Of a stretch of DNA of 64,000 bases, positions 8,875-18,269 are shown one piece after another. The notes below the pieces were generated by a model, which did not search any database, was not told the origin of the DNA, and worked only from the letters and a program-made list of their open reading frames with translations. A program made the translations under genes and the position numbers. Source of the stretch: Saprospiraceae bacterium (GTDB lineage: Bacteria; Bacteroidota; Bacteroidia; Chitinophagales; Saprospiraceae); NCBI GenBank assembly GCA_016714025.1, contig JADJOB010000002.1, positions 2,140,001 to 2,204,000 on the forward strand, read 5' to 3'. Every line of letters begins with the position of its first letter. Positions within the stretch are counted from its first letter, which is position 1.

Positions 8875-11142
8875 ATGAGAAAATACTATAATTTTTTATT
8901 GATCTGTTTGTTTGCATTATTCTCATTCAAATCCTTTGCTACCCATATTATCGGGGGTGAAATTTATTACGAATGCCTTGGATATGGCAACAACGGCCTG
9001 GATACAACAAAAAGAAAGTATCTAATCACAATTAAATTGTACAGAGACTGTGGATCTCAAACAAGTTTTGATGCGACATTGGGATTTACAATTTACAGAC
9101 AAAGCGGAACAAATTATATAAATACGAAAACTGGAAATGGGGCAGCCTCTGAATACAGAATCCCATTCACGATTCCAGTACAAAACATTGATCCTCCGGA
9201 ATATCCATGCCTTCAACTTCCTGATAATATTTGTGGAGAAGCAGGTACTTATGAAATGGTTGTAGAACTGCCAATTATCAATGAAAATTATTTAATTGTA
9301 TGGCAACGCTGCTGCAGGAATAGTACAATAACAAATATTTTTGACCCTTTGAGCATTGGGGCAACCTATACCATAGAAATCCATCCGGAAGCACAACGCA
9401 CCTGTAATAGTTCTCCGCGGTTTATTAATTTTCCTCCAACCGTTCTTTGTGTGAATGCACCGTTTCAATTTGATCATTCTGCTTTTGATAAAGATGGAGA
9501 CCTTTTGATTTATGAATTTTGTGAACCTTTAGAAGGAGGAGGACGTGGAAATGGTGGGAACAATACCTGTGATACACCTACGCCAACACCCGATTGCAAG
9601 CCACCTTATACACCGGTAACCTATAAATTTCCTTATACCGCATTATCACCTTTGGGTGGGAATCCGCCAGTTACCATTAATTCTATCAATGGAATTATTA
9701 ATGGCAAACCAGACGTCATTGGACAATTTGTTGTTAGTGTGTGTGTTTATGAATATAGAAATGGCATTCTGTTATCTGTATTAAAAAGGGATTTCCAATT
9801 TAATGTGGCCTCTTGTGAAGGAATGGTTGAAGCAAGATTAGTAGACGCAAATCGATTGACACCAGATTATTTTGAAATTACAGTTTGTGGAAAAAGTGAA
9901 TACCAAATTTTGAATTCCAGTGTAGATCAACGATTTATTAATCAGATAGAATGGACTTACGAAAATGGTGGAAAGATTGATACGTTTTATGGTTGGGCTC
10001 CATACATTAAATTTAAAGAGGGAGGTGTGCATAATGGAAAGTTTATTTTAAATCCTGGAACAAATTGTGGAGATACCGGATATTTTAAAATTAATGTGGT
10101 TCCCGATTTAAATCCAAATTTTACAGCGATTTACGACAGCTGCAAAGCAGGGCCTGTGCAATTTATGGATCAATCAAGTTCAACGTACAGCAGTATTACC
10201 AATTGGAATTGGAGTGCTGGAGATGGGATCACTGCATTTGTTCAAAATCCGAGTGTTAGTTACATCCGACCAGGTACCTATCCTGTTTTATTGAGAATTA
10301 AAGATAATTTTGGATGTGAAAATGTACTCTTTAAAGAATTAAAATATTATCCAGCACCTGATGTAATTGTTTTTAGACCCAATCTCAGTGAAGGTTGTGT
10401 TCCATTAACGGTTGATTTTAATAATGTCTCGTTTCCTACAGACAATTCCTATAAATTTTTATGGAAGTTTAGTGATGGCGGAATTGATTCCGGGTTTTCA
10501 ATCTCTCACGTGTTTACGGATACTGGAGTATTTGGATTGAAACTGGAGGTTACCTCTCCTTTGGGTTGTTATAATGAAGGCGTTTTTAACCAAGTCATTT
10601 ATGTTTATAATCCACCAACAGCAGATTGGACGGTTGATAAATACAGATTAAATATCAAAGATCCTGTTATTCAATTGGAAGATGTTTCAAAATCTACGAT
10701 TGGCAGAACCTGGATAATTGACGGAAAGGAATATTTTTTTGATAAAGAGTTGACCTATGCATTTAGAGATACTGGTTTGCATCACATCAGAATGATCGCT
10801 ACCGATCGATTTTTATGCACAGATACTTTGGATACAGAAGTATTTATATTTAGAGATTTTAGTTTGTATATGCCGAATGCATTTTCTCCAAATGGAGATG
10901 GAAAGAACGAATTCTTTCTACCAATTGGTGAAATTCATTCTTTGGAATCCTACGATTTAAAAATTTACGATCGTTGGGGAGGCAAACTATTCGAATCTTC
11001 AAATCCAACTACTGGTTGGAATGGAAAATTTGAAAATTCAGGTAAAGACTTACCACCCGGAGTATATGTATTTGATCTTTATTACAAGGCCAACCGAAAG
11101 GCACCTGTTCATGAACGGGGAACGCTGAGTCTTATAAAATAA
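8875..11142 (+). CDS. Gliding-motility-type surface protein, T9SS type B sorting domain
   Basis: A 755-residue secreted protein with signal peptide (about 1-22) followed by ATHIIGGEIYYECL, a start common to a Bacteroidota surface-protein family. There is a Cys-rich region to about 310. PKD-like domains follow: one near 425-490 (NWNWSAGDGITAFVQNPSVSY) and one near 500-570 (KFLWKFSDGGIDSGFSISHVF). The C-terminal CHU_C/type B domain starts at LYMPNAFSPNGDGKNEFF (near residue 663), contains IYDRWGGKLFE and ends TLSLIK. Such domains direct export through T9SS and attachment to the cell surface. Adhesion or polymer binding is the likely role; no catalytic motif was seen. Confidence 0.88.
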   Translation: MRKYYNFLLICLFALFSFKSFATHIIGGEIYYECLGYGNNGLDTTKRKYLITIKLYRDCGSQTSFDATLGFTIYRQSGTNYINTKTGNGAASEYRIPFTIPVQNIDPPEYPCLQLPDNICGEAGTYEMVVELPIINENYLIVWQRCCRNSTITNIFDPLSIGATYTIEIHPEAQRTCNSSPRFINFPPTVLCVNAPFQFDHSAFDKDGDLLIYEFCEPLEGGGRGNGGNNTCDTPTPTPDCKPPYTPVTYKFPYTALSPLGGNPPVTINSINGIINGKPDVIGQFVVSVCVYEYRNGILLSVLKRDFQFNVASCEGMVEARLVDANRLTPDYFEITVCGKSEYQILNSSVDQRFINQIEWTYENGGKIDTFYGWAPYIKFKEGGVHNGKFILNPGTNCGDTGYFKINVVPDLNPNFTAIYDSCKAGPVQFMDQSSSTYSSITNWNWSAGDGITAFVQNPSVSYIRPGTYPVLLRIKDNFGCENVLFKELKYYPAPDVIVFRPNLSEGCVPLTVDFNNVSFPTDNSYKFLWKFSDGGIDSGFSISHVFTDTGVFGLKLEVTSPLGCYNEGVFNQVIYVYNPPTADWTVDKYRLNIKDPVIQLEDVSKSTIGRTWIIDGKEYFFDKELTYAFRDTGLHHIRMIATDRFLCTDTLDTEVFIFRDFSLYMPNAFSPNGDGKNEFFLPIGEIHSLESYDLKIYDRWGGKLFESSNPTTGWNGKFENSGKDLPPGVYVFDLYYKANRKAPVHERGTLSLIK

Positions 11143-11152
11143 ACGATAGAAT

Positions 11153-11830
11153 TTGCAGAGCTTATTCAAAGAACTTAGGCATGCATTTGAAGCTCATGCG
11201 GATAGCAATCGAGCGCAGGGCATGAAAGCCTATATGCGCAATCAGTTTGATTATTTGGGAATTTCTGCACCCACACGCAAAGAAATACTAAAGCCATTTA
11301 TTAGAAATTATTCTTGGAAAGGAGAAGAAGACTTTATTGAATTGCTCAGGTTCTTATGGTCATTGCCCCAACGAGAATATAAATACATTGCACTTGATTT
11401 TAGTTTTAGATTTGAAAAAAAATTAAATCCAACCTCGATTCCCTTTTTTGAAAGTCTGATTGCAAAGGAATCCTGGTGGGATACTGTAGACGGAATTGCT
11501 CCTCATGTTATCGGTAACATCGTTAAGCGGAATATTAAACTTCGGGAACAGTTATGTGATAAATGGATTAATTCGGAGAATTTTTGGTATCAAAGGTCTG
11601 CGATTATTTTGCAATTAAAATTCAGAAGTCAAACAGATTTTGATTTGTTAAAAGCATTGATACTAAGAAGGGCAGACAGCAAAGAGTTTTTTGTGCAAAA
11701 GGCTTCCGGATGGGCACTTCGCCAATATTCAAGAATAAATCCAAATGCTGTAAAGCAATTTATCGATGAAAATAAAATACCCTCCCTGGCTGCCAGAGAG
11801 GGTATGAGATTAATTCTTAAATCTGAATAA
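11153..11830 (+). CDS. DNA alkylation repair protein (AlkD-like HEAT repeats)
   Basis: A 225-residue all-helical protein of the AlkD family, DNA glycosylases built of HEAT-like repeats that excise alkylated purines. Family positions seen are SWWDTVDGIAPH near 112 (the conserved Trp and Asp at the DNA-binding cleft) and WYQRSAIIL near 148 (the conserved Arg). The start is a TTG at 11153, 10 bp after the upstream stop; the first ATG would be inside the first repeat. The last 50 bp contain a palindromic GC-rich stretch that may help end transcription. The convergent lipoprotein gene stops 2 bp away. Confidence 0.85.
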   Translation: MQSLFKELRHAFEAHADSNRAQGMKAYMRNQFDYLGISAPTRKEILKPFIRNYSWKGEEDFIELLRFLWSLPQREYKYIALDFSFRFEKKLNPTSIPFFESLIAKESWWDTVDGIAPHVIGNIVKRNIKLREQLCDKWINSENFWYQRSAIILQLKFRSQTDFDLLKALILRRADSKEFFVQKASGWALRQYSRINPNAVKQFIDENKIPSLAAREGMRLILKSE

Positions 11831-11832
11831 AA

Positions 11833-12264
11833 TTAATGATCAAAGACTTTAAAGTCTTTTGGATTTGTTACTTTTAAAATATAAGAACGGGTACATTGTT
11901 CATGTACATATTGATCATAACCTTCTACAACTCCTGTAACAATAAAACGTTTATTAATTGGATTTTTAATATCACCGTATAACTCAATCGGTACACTTTC
12001 TCCAAATTCAATTTTAATCGTGTAATCGTAATTGTCCGGATCTCTGGCAAAAATGGTATTTCCAGATGTCATGATATTATTATTAGCCAATTGCATCTCA
12101 AGTGTTAATACCTTGCCTTCACATTCCATGGTCTTGTGACAGGGGCCTTTGCAATCAGAACGTTTAATGATTCCTTTAATTCCTTTTGCTGCAGAACCTC
12201 CAGGGGAACAGGAAATGCCAATTAATAAACAGAAAGAAAACTGGAGTATTGCTAAATATTTCAT
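11833..12264 (-). CDS. Hypothetical lipoprotein
   Basis: A 143-residue protein with a lipoprotein signal peptide; the lipobox LIGISC places the acylated Cys at residue 19. The mature part carries four or five further Cys residues (SDCKGPCHKTMEC near 37-49 and EQCTRS near 122). It looks like a small beta-rich domain of the periplasm or outer membrane. I do not recognise the family. It follows the S46 peptidase gene in the opposite direction of transcription flow: its start is 44 bp from the peptidase stop on the same strand, so co-transcription is possible. Confidence 0.6.
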   Translation of the reverse strand: MKYLAILQFSFCLLIGISCSPGGSAAKGIKGIIKRSDCKGPCHKTMECEGKVLTLEMQLANNNIMTSGNTIFARDPDNYDYTIKIEFGESVPIELYGDIKNPINKRFIVTGVVEGYDQYVHEQCTRSYILKVTNPKDFKVFDH

Positions 12265-12308
12265 AATCAGAAATTAATATAGAAAGCTTAATTGTTTATT
12301 AAATAAAA

Positions 12309-14369
12309 TTACATTCCACCCAGTTCATTTACAAGGCGGTCAGCCTTGTAAATATATTTTAATGCTGCAAGAATTCCGCCTGCATGTACAGAAACAGTGC
12401 GGTTTGATACTTCATCATAAATAAAATTTCCAGGTAAGGATTCAATATTGCCATCAAAAATAAGACCTACAGCTTCTTTATTTTTATTAATCATTGGACT
12501 TCCTGAGTTTCCACCAATAATATCATTTGTGGAAACATAACACATAGGTGCTTGCAGTAATTCCATTGGAGGGTTTAACCATTTTTCTGGCAAAGCCCAT
12601 GGAAACTTTTTATCATTGGAATAATAGCGATCGTAAAGACCATAGAAACTTGTTTTATAAGGGGCAGTAGTGCCATTATAGTCATAACCTTTTACAACGC
12701 CATCTGCCAGTCTGAGGGTGAAAGTTGCATCTGGAGGTAAGTTTGAACCTTTTACATTGAATACAGCATTCGCGATTTTGGCTTCAAGTGCACGACGTTT
12801 TGGAGTCGAACTTTGGAAAGCTGCAATGGCTTCATTGTATTTCGGAGAAAGAATTCTGGCAGCATCTAATAAAGGATCATTGAATTTTTTGAATTTTTCA
12901 GCATCCTTCATAAAGATTTTTTCCAGTTTTTCACTATCAGTAAAATCAGTTTTTTCGACCATTTTCTGTGCCCTTTTTTCAGGAGTCTTGCCATCTAAAA
13001 TCTGATCAATGTATTGATTTTCAGGATGTTCAAACTTCTTTAATTCTGCTAAATAAATGCTTAAATATTCTAATTCCTGTTCCGTATTTAAGTTTGTGAT
13101 CAGGCCTTTAATTTCTTCACGGATTTTAGTAAGATTTCCAGCCTGATCAGGCATACCTAATGCTTTTTCATATTTGGCTAGTGCAAAAATTAAATTGACA
13201 GCATTCCCTTTTATAGGTGAAGGGCCCAATAATGTAACGGATGCACCATATTTACGCAATCCTTGTACTGCTTTTTCTAATTCTACCCAGGGATCTTCAC
13301 CTTTTAATTTGGTCTTACTTCTGATTTCATCTTCCATCATTTTTTTACGTCCAATGAGATTTGGATCATTTAATCCTTTTAGGATACCGGTAAATGCTTT
13401 CGTACTATTTGACAATCCAAATATTTCATTTAATAAATCGATGTTTGGATTTTTATTATATTCTTTTTGAAGAATTGCAATTCTATTTTTCAACATTTCT
13501 AATTGAACTGGAAATCGAATGTCGCGATCGTATTCCAATTGTTTAAATGTACGATAACGCTCAGTGTTTCCAGGATTTCCTATAACAAATACGGGTTCGT
13601 TTTCAGCTGCACCGCTTGCTTTAAATTTAAAATAATTAGCAGAACTGTTAACGGGTTTTCCGTTTTCATAAGCTCTCCAAAACGTACAATCCAATGAATA
13701 TCGTGGATAGGTGAAATTATCAGGGTCTCCTCCAAAATAGCCTAGATACATTTCCGGAATCAACACTAAACGGATGTCATCAAATTTTTTATATCCATAC
13801 AAACTGAATTTTCCTCCACTGTAAAAGCTCACAGATTGAATTCTTAAATTCTTCCAGTTGTCCCGGTTTTGGTAGTCACGGATAATTTGAGCTAAAGCTG
13901 AATCCTGAAGTGTTTTCCTTTCAATATCTGTTTTAGCTTTTTTCATTTGAACCAATATGCGCTCTGAAACATCTTCAGCCTGAATCATCTGTTCAACAAA
14001 CAAGCCTTCTGCTTTTCGTTCATCTTCTAGATTTGGGGCATAAAATCCATTTTTTTCAAAATCTTCTCCATTTTTTTGAAGAGGTGTGACTACATCTCTT
14101 GAACAATGATGATTGGTCATAATCAAACCATCTGGTGAAACAAAAGACGCAGAGCACCATGAGGCAAAACGAAGTGAAGACTTCCGAACATCATTAAACC
14201 AATTGTCGTCTGGACTGAAGTTATAAGCTTCTTTAAACCACTCCTTAGGTGGATTTTCAAATGTCCACATTTTACCAAAATCAAATCGTTGAGGTTGTAT
14301 AGCCTCCTGAGCAATTAGCGGGTGTTGTATTAACAACAAAACCAAAAAGTATCCTATATTACGTATCAT
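12309..14369 (-). CDS. S46 family dipeptidyl-peptidase (DPP7/DPP11-like)
   Basis: A 686-residue periplasmic serine peptidase that removes dipeptides from the N-terminus of oligopeptides. The signal peptide ends near residue 20. The triad is visible: His88 in MTNHHC, the Asp in the GGDPDNFTYPRYSLD segment near 224-235, and the Ser in GGNSGSPM near 625. S46 peptidases use a helical lid to bind the free N-terminus. The family occurs in protein-fermenting Bacteroidota. Whether the P1 preference is hydrophobic (DPP7) or acidic (DPP11) cannot be read confidently. It sits 56 bp downstream of the M1 peptidase, forming a peptide-degradation pair. Confidence 0.93.
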   Translation of the reverse strand: MIRNIGYFLVLLLIQHPLIAQEAIQPQRFDFGKMWTFENPPKEWFKEAYNFSPDDNWFNDVRKSSLRFASWCSASFVSPDGLIMTNHHCSRDVVTPLQKNGEDFEKNGFYAPNLEDERKAEGLFVEQMIQAEDVSERILVQMKKAKTDIERKTLQDSALAQIIRDYQNRDNWKNLRIQSVSFYSGGKFSLYGYKKFDDIRLVLIPEMYLGYFGGDPDNFTYPRYSLDCTFWRAYENGKPVNSSANYFKFKASGAAENEPVFVIGNPGNTERYRTFKQLEYDRDIRFPVQLEMLKNRIAILQKEYNKNPNIDLLNEIFGLSNSTKAFTGILKGLNDPNLIGRKKMMEDEIRSKTKLKGEDPWVELEKAVQGLRKYGASVTLLGPSPIKGNAVNLIFALAKYEKALGMPDQAGNLTKIREEIKGLITNLNTEQELEYLSIYLAELKKFEHPENQYIDQILDGKTPEKRAQKMVEKTDFTDSEKLEKIFMKDAEKFKKFNDPLLDAARILSPKYNEAIAAFQSSTPKRRALEAKIANAVFNVKGSNLPPDATFTLRLADGVVKGYDYNGTTAPYKTSFYGLYDRYYSNDKKFPWALPEKWLNPPMELLQAPMCYVSTNDIIGGNSGSPMINKNKEAVGLIFDGNIESLPGNFIYDEVSNRTVSVHAGGILAALKYIYKADRLVNELGGM

Positions 14370-14407
14370 TAGATGGGTTTTTTATTAAAAATCAGGCAAA
14401 GATAACA

Positions 14408-14427
14408 AATACGAATATCTTCGTATT
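14408..14427 (-). terminator. Hairpin between M1 and S46 peptidase genes
   Basis: AATACGAA at 14408-14415 pairs with TTCGTATT at 14420-14427 across a 4-nt loop, overlapping the M1 peptidase stop codon. On the minus strand it is followed by only TGTT, so it is a weak terminator or an mRNA 3' stabiliser. On the plus strand a T-rich run follows. Confidence 0.35.
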
Positions 14428-16300
14428 AATTTTTTGGCTGTACTATTTTCTCTATTGTGACCAGTGAAATGGGATGATAATGGGACTTGGCTTTCTCGAA
14501 AATCCTTAAAGCCTCTGACTCCATTTTTTGGTCCATGAGCGCCGAATAAATTGGTTTCAAATATTTGCGTCTTCCATAATTAGTAAGAAATTTCTCAATT
14601 TCAGGAAGTAATTGCTTACCATGACCATTATTAATTGCATATTCAAACCAAGCACATTGGATTTCACAATTACGACCTTTTGACAGATCATATGCTTTGT
14701 CCAATTGCTTGCACATCAATGCCCCACTATCTTTTGGTAATAGCCTGATAAAATACAACCATTCATGAGTTGACCAGGCTGATGTTTTTAGCATGGATGT
14801 ATCATGCTTGGCAAAATAATTAGTTGCCTGAACCTTCAGATCTGAGAATTTCTTATCATCATATGAAGCTTTGTAAGCAAGCCAACCTGGATTATATATC
14901 CATTGATTTGCTGTATCAATAATTCCGGAGTTATTGTTAAAAAGATTCGTTTTGGCAAATTCTAAAAAACCTTCTGAGGTATTTGATTGGAATTTGAAAT
15001 GTTCAAAATAGGCAATTAAAAACCGATCAAATGCCGCTCTGCCAAAACGTTCTTCTAAATAGCGCATAAAAGATTTTCCTTTTTCGTATGCGATATCTGA
15101 AACACCGTCTTCAGGATCCATGCCTTTTAAATTAAGCTTTAGCTTAGTCAGTGGATTGTCAGTTCCATATTCTGCGATGCTTTTTTCAAGGTCCTGTAAG
15201 CCCAATAAACTCAGCATATCCGCATAAGGTTTGCCATAAAGAGACTCCATGATCCGACTTTCAAAATAGGTCGTTATGCCTTCATTCAACCAGAAATCAT
15301 TCCAGGTAGAATTTGTTACCAAATTTCCAGACCAGGAATGTGCCAATTCATGAGCAAGTAGAGAAGTCAAACTTTGATCTCCTGCAATAACACTCGGCGT
15401 TAAAAAAGTCATTCGTGGATTTTCCATTCCTCCAAAAGGGAAGCTTCCCGGTAAAACAATTACATCATATCTTCCCCAGGGATAGGGTCCATATAGTTTT
15501 TCTGCTGCCTCCAACATTTTTTCTAAATCTGAAAATTCAGCAGCGGCTTTATTTAATAAGCTTGGTTCAGCATATACTCCGGTTCGCTGACCAATGGGTT
15601 TAAAATCAAAATCACCGACAGCTAAGGCCATCAAATAAGCTGGGACAGGCAATTCCATATCAAATTCATAGTTGCCTTCTTGATTCCGCTCAGTGCCATT
15701 GGTAGCGCTCATTACAGCCATCATGCCAGGAGGTACATGTACCTTAGCATGATATGTGAATCGCATTCCGGGTCCATCTGGACACGGGATCCACGAACGT
15801 GAATAGATCGATTGACTTTGTGTAAATAAAAAGGGATATTTTTTGCTTAAAGTTTGTTCTTTAGGTAACCACTGAAGTGCTCTTGCATCGGGTGAACTTT
15901 TATAAGTTATTTGTACGATTTCTGTACTTGCATTTAATGGAATCACAAGCGCTGATCCAAGAACAGGATCTTTTGGCAATTGGTAAAAATTAGCTTGAGA
16001 ATTGGTATTACCTTGTAATAATTGAACTTCCAGGATTTCCAAATCCATATTATCCAAAACAAGGGTATCGCCATGTTTAGGTGCTAAATGCAATTTAACT
16101 ATACCATGAATTTGATTTGAATCGAAATTTAAATTCAAGTCTAAATCAAGGTGCAGCACCTTGCTTTGCTCGGGATTTGAAAAACTATGTGGATCGTCTT
16201 CAGGAATTAAAAGTTTGGGATTAGATTGCTGCTTACAGCTTAAATTCACCAGGATGAACAATAAAACACAAGAAATACCAGCGCTAATTCGCATGTGCAA
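14426..16300 (-). CDS. M1 family metallopeptidase lipoprotein (LTA4-hydrolase-like)
   Basis: A 624-residue zinc aminopeptidase anchored as a lipoprotein: lipobox LVNLSC puts the lipidated Cys at residue 22. The exopeptidase motif GGMEN is at 290-294, the zinc motif HELAH at 317-321 and the third ligand Glu340 in NEGITTYFE. The C-terminal 150 residues form the helical domain found in the leukotriene-A4-hydrolase branch of M1. It removes N-terminal residues from peptides in the periplasm or at the surface. It precedes the S46 dipeptidyl-peptidase on the same strand and follows the WbqC-like gene by 7 bp, suggesting an operon of three. Confidence 0.92.
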   Translation of the reverse strand: MHMRISAGISCVLLFILVNLSCKQQSNPKLLIPEDDPHSFSNPEQSKVLHLDLDLNLNFDSNQIHGIVKLHLAPKHGDTLVLDNMDLEILEVQLLQGNTNSQANFYQLPKDPVLGSALVIPLNASTEIVQITYKSSPDARALQWLPKEQTLSKKYPFLFTQSQSIYSRSWIPCPDGPGMRFTYHAKVHVPPGMMAVMSATNGTERNQEGNYEFDMELPVPAYLMALAVGDFDFKPIGQRTGVYAEPSLLNKAAAEFSDLEKMLEAAEKLYGPYPWGRYDVIVLPGSFPFGGMENPRMTFLTPSVIAGDQSLTSLLAHELAHSWSGNLVTNSTWNDFWLNEGITTYFESRIMESLYGKPYADMLSLLGLQDLEKSIAEYGTDNPLTKLKLNLKGMDPEDGVSDIAYEKGKSFMRYLEERFGRAAFDRFLIAYFEHFKFQSNTSEGFLEFAKTNLFNNNSGIIDTANQWIYNPGWLAYKASYDDKKFSDLKVQATNYFAKHDTSMLKTSAWSTHEWLYFIRLLPKDSGALMCKQLDKAYDLSKGRNCEIQCAWFEYAINNGHGKQLLPEIEKFLTNYGRRKYLKPIYSALMDQKMESEALRIFEKAKSHYHPISLVTIEKIVQPKN

Positions 16301-16307
16301 TTAAATT

Positions 16308-16958
16308 TTAAGAATCTAAAGAAACGCTTAATTTGCTTATTTGTTGTAGATAATAGATCGCCTCAGGCCCTTGATGAAAGATCAAATCTAAAATACTTAA
16401 ATTTGATATAAATCCTGATTTCCCAGCAAATACCTGGTAATAGGATGGCAGCGGAACAAGATCAATTGTTTGAAATTGGAAATGATTTCGAAGATCCAAA
16501 CCAGCTTGATCTGGCTTGGCTAAATAGTGCTCACTTTTTTGAAGATTTAGATCTATTGGGATTATTCCTGCTATTAATTGCAGACTATTCCAATTTAAAT
16601 CGAACAAATAGTCTTCTTTTTTTAATAACAATTCGAAGATTAAATCTTTGTAATAGATAAAATAAGCAGATTTACCATAGCTGGATTGAATTGCCCTCAG
16701 GTGTTGCATGGGCCAATTGCATCCATAACTAATTTTTACCTCTTGAATATTTTGTTGTTGATTCTTTCCCTTTAGCAGGGGGATTGACAAATCCAGTGGA
16801 CCCTGAGTGGAACCAATTCGATAGCGATTTCTATGTGAACGTTTTTGATAATGCTCATGAGCTTCGATGCAGACATTCGGATTTTGGATAAAGTATGCTA
16901 TCGCCCGTATTGGAGGAAAGATTTGAGATTCAATTAGGATGTTTGGGTAATTTTGCAA
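16308..16958 (-). CDS. WbqC family protein
   Basis: A 216-residue protein that begins NILIESQIFPPIRAIAYF, the typical WbqC opening. It contains the family segments YQKRSHRNRYRI near 38-49, LDLSIPLLKG near 57 and the QHLRAIQSSYGKSAYF stretch near 85. WbqC-like proteins are often near surface-polysaccharide genes, and some are proposed acyl or sugar-modifying enzymes; the reaction here is unknown. The start is TTG at 16956-16958, because no ATG fits the conserved N-terminus. It is divergent from the glycosyltransferase, also TTG-started, across 28 bp. Confidence 0.85.
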   Translation of the reverse strand: MQNYPNILIESQIFPPIRAIAYFIQNPNVCIEAHEHYQKRSHRNRYRIGSTQGPLDLSIPLLKGKNQQQNIQEVKISYGCNWPMQHLRAIQSSYGKSAYFIYYKDLIFELLLKKEDYLFDLNWNSLQLIAGIIPIDLNLQKSEHYLAKPDQAGLDLRNHFQFQTIDLVPLPSYYQVFAGKSGFISNLSILDLIFHQGPEAIYYLQQISKLSVSLDS

Positions 16959-16986
16959 TTAGAACAATTCGAATTCAAAAATAGAA

Positions 16987-18207
16987 TTGCAAAGTTACTT
17001 TCAAAAACACGCACTTTATCCACCTTTAGTTCAGAATTTGCCACCGGCAAATTTGGACGTAATCGTAGTAATCCCAGCTTTTAATGAGCCAGGATTGGTG
17101 AATGCGGTTCAATCTATTTTATCTTGTCAACATAATGATATCCTTGTAGAAATTGTCGTTGTTTTAAATTACCCGGATTCCCAACCAAGTCTCCATTCCT
17201 TTCACGAATTGCAGCGAAAGGAATTATTGGAATTGAATGCAGACAAAACAATAAACATTTTAGACCTTCCTGTCTTTAGTTTGCCAAATAAAGATGCTGG
17301 TGTAGGATTGGCGCGTAAAATAGGAATGGATGAAGCATGTTATCGGTTTGAATCCATCAATAAAAATGGAATTATACTATGTTTTGATGCAGATTGTAGT
17401 TGTCATCCGGATTTTTTAAAAAACGTCATTGATGGATTTAATAACATGCCAAATCAGAATGCTTTATCAATAGGATTCAAACATCAATTACAGAACTTAA
17501 GTGAATCCAATCTTGGAGCAATCATTCAATATGAGTTGCATTTACGTACCTATATTGGCTGGCAGCAATTTTATAAGTATCCTATGGCTTTTCAAACATT
17601 AGGTTCTTGCATGGCTGTGCGCTCCAAAGCATATCAACAACAAGGAGGCATGAACAAACGGAAGGCTGGGGAAGACTTTTATTTTTTGCATAAGTATAGC
17701 GTGTTGGGTCAATTAGCTGAACTGAAGCCTGCTTTGGTCTATCCATCTTCCAGGATTTCGGATCGGGTTCCTTTTGGTACAGGTAAAGCAGTTCGCGACA
17801 TCATAAATTCAAAAAGTCAATTAATGAGCTATAATCCTAAAGGAATTGCGAGCTATTGTAATTTTTATAATTTGATTTGTGATTCCTGGCCTTTAATAGA
17901 TGGAGGTAGATCCTGGAAATCACTTACGAATTCAACTGCATTGACCAGCTACTTGATGGAAGTGGACTTTGAAAAGGCCTTAACAGAAAACCTTAAGAAT
18001 AGTACTTCAGCAAAAGTTTTTGCCAGTCGAATGGGCCGTTTTTTAAATCCTTTCAGGCTAATGAAATTTTTACACGCAGCATCTGAAACAGAATTTCCTG
18101 AAATCCCTGTTTATGATTCTGCCAAACAACTTTTATCAGTAAAGCATGACAAAACATTGAAGCAACCCATAAGTATAAATGAACTTTTAGAAAACATGCA
18201 GGCATAA
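16987..18207 (+). CDS. Glycosyltransferase family 2 protein
   Basis: A 406-residue GT-A fold enzyme. The N-terminal nucleotide-sugar-binding segment is VIVVIPAFNEPGLVNAVQSIL near residue 25. The metal-binding Asp motif is CFDADCSCHPDF near 130. A later GGMNKRKAGEDFYFLHKY near 215 resembles the acceptor-side E-D motif. No transmembrane segments were seen, so it is likely cytosolic or peripheral. The TTG at 16987 is chosen because the catalytic domain begins soon after it. The divergent WbqC-like gene hints at surface-glycan assembly. Donor and acceptor are unknown. Confidence 0.82.
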   Translation: MQSYFQKHALYPPLVQNLPPANLDVIVVIPAFNEPGLVNAVQSILSCQHNDILVEIVVVLNYPDSQPSLHSFHELQRKELLELNADKTINILDLPVFSLPNKDAGVGLARKIGMDEACYRFESINKNGIILCFDADCSCHPDFLKNVIDGFNNMPNQNALSIGFKHQLQNLSESNLGAIIQYELHLRTYIGWQQFYKYPMAFQTLGSCMAVRSKAYQQQGGMNKRKAGEDFYFLHKYSVLGQLAELKPALVYPSSRISDRVPFGTGKAVRDIINSKSQLMSYNPKGIASYCNFYNLICDSWPLIDGGRSWKSLTNSTALTSYLMEVDFEKALTENLKNSTSAKVFASRMGRFLNPFRLMKFLHAASETEFPEIPVYDSAKQLLSVKHDKTLKQPISINELLENMQA

Positions 18208-18269
18208 TTTAAAGGTCCTTGGCTACTGCAAATGGTTTTAGCTTTGTGTCAGGAAAGGAATTTAAGTAC

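Noticed and set aside
11778..11806. Palindrome in the last codons of the AlkD-like gene
   Set aside because: It is a good stem but lies in coding sequence and lacks a following T run; it may assist termination but is not called.
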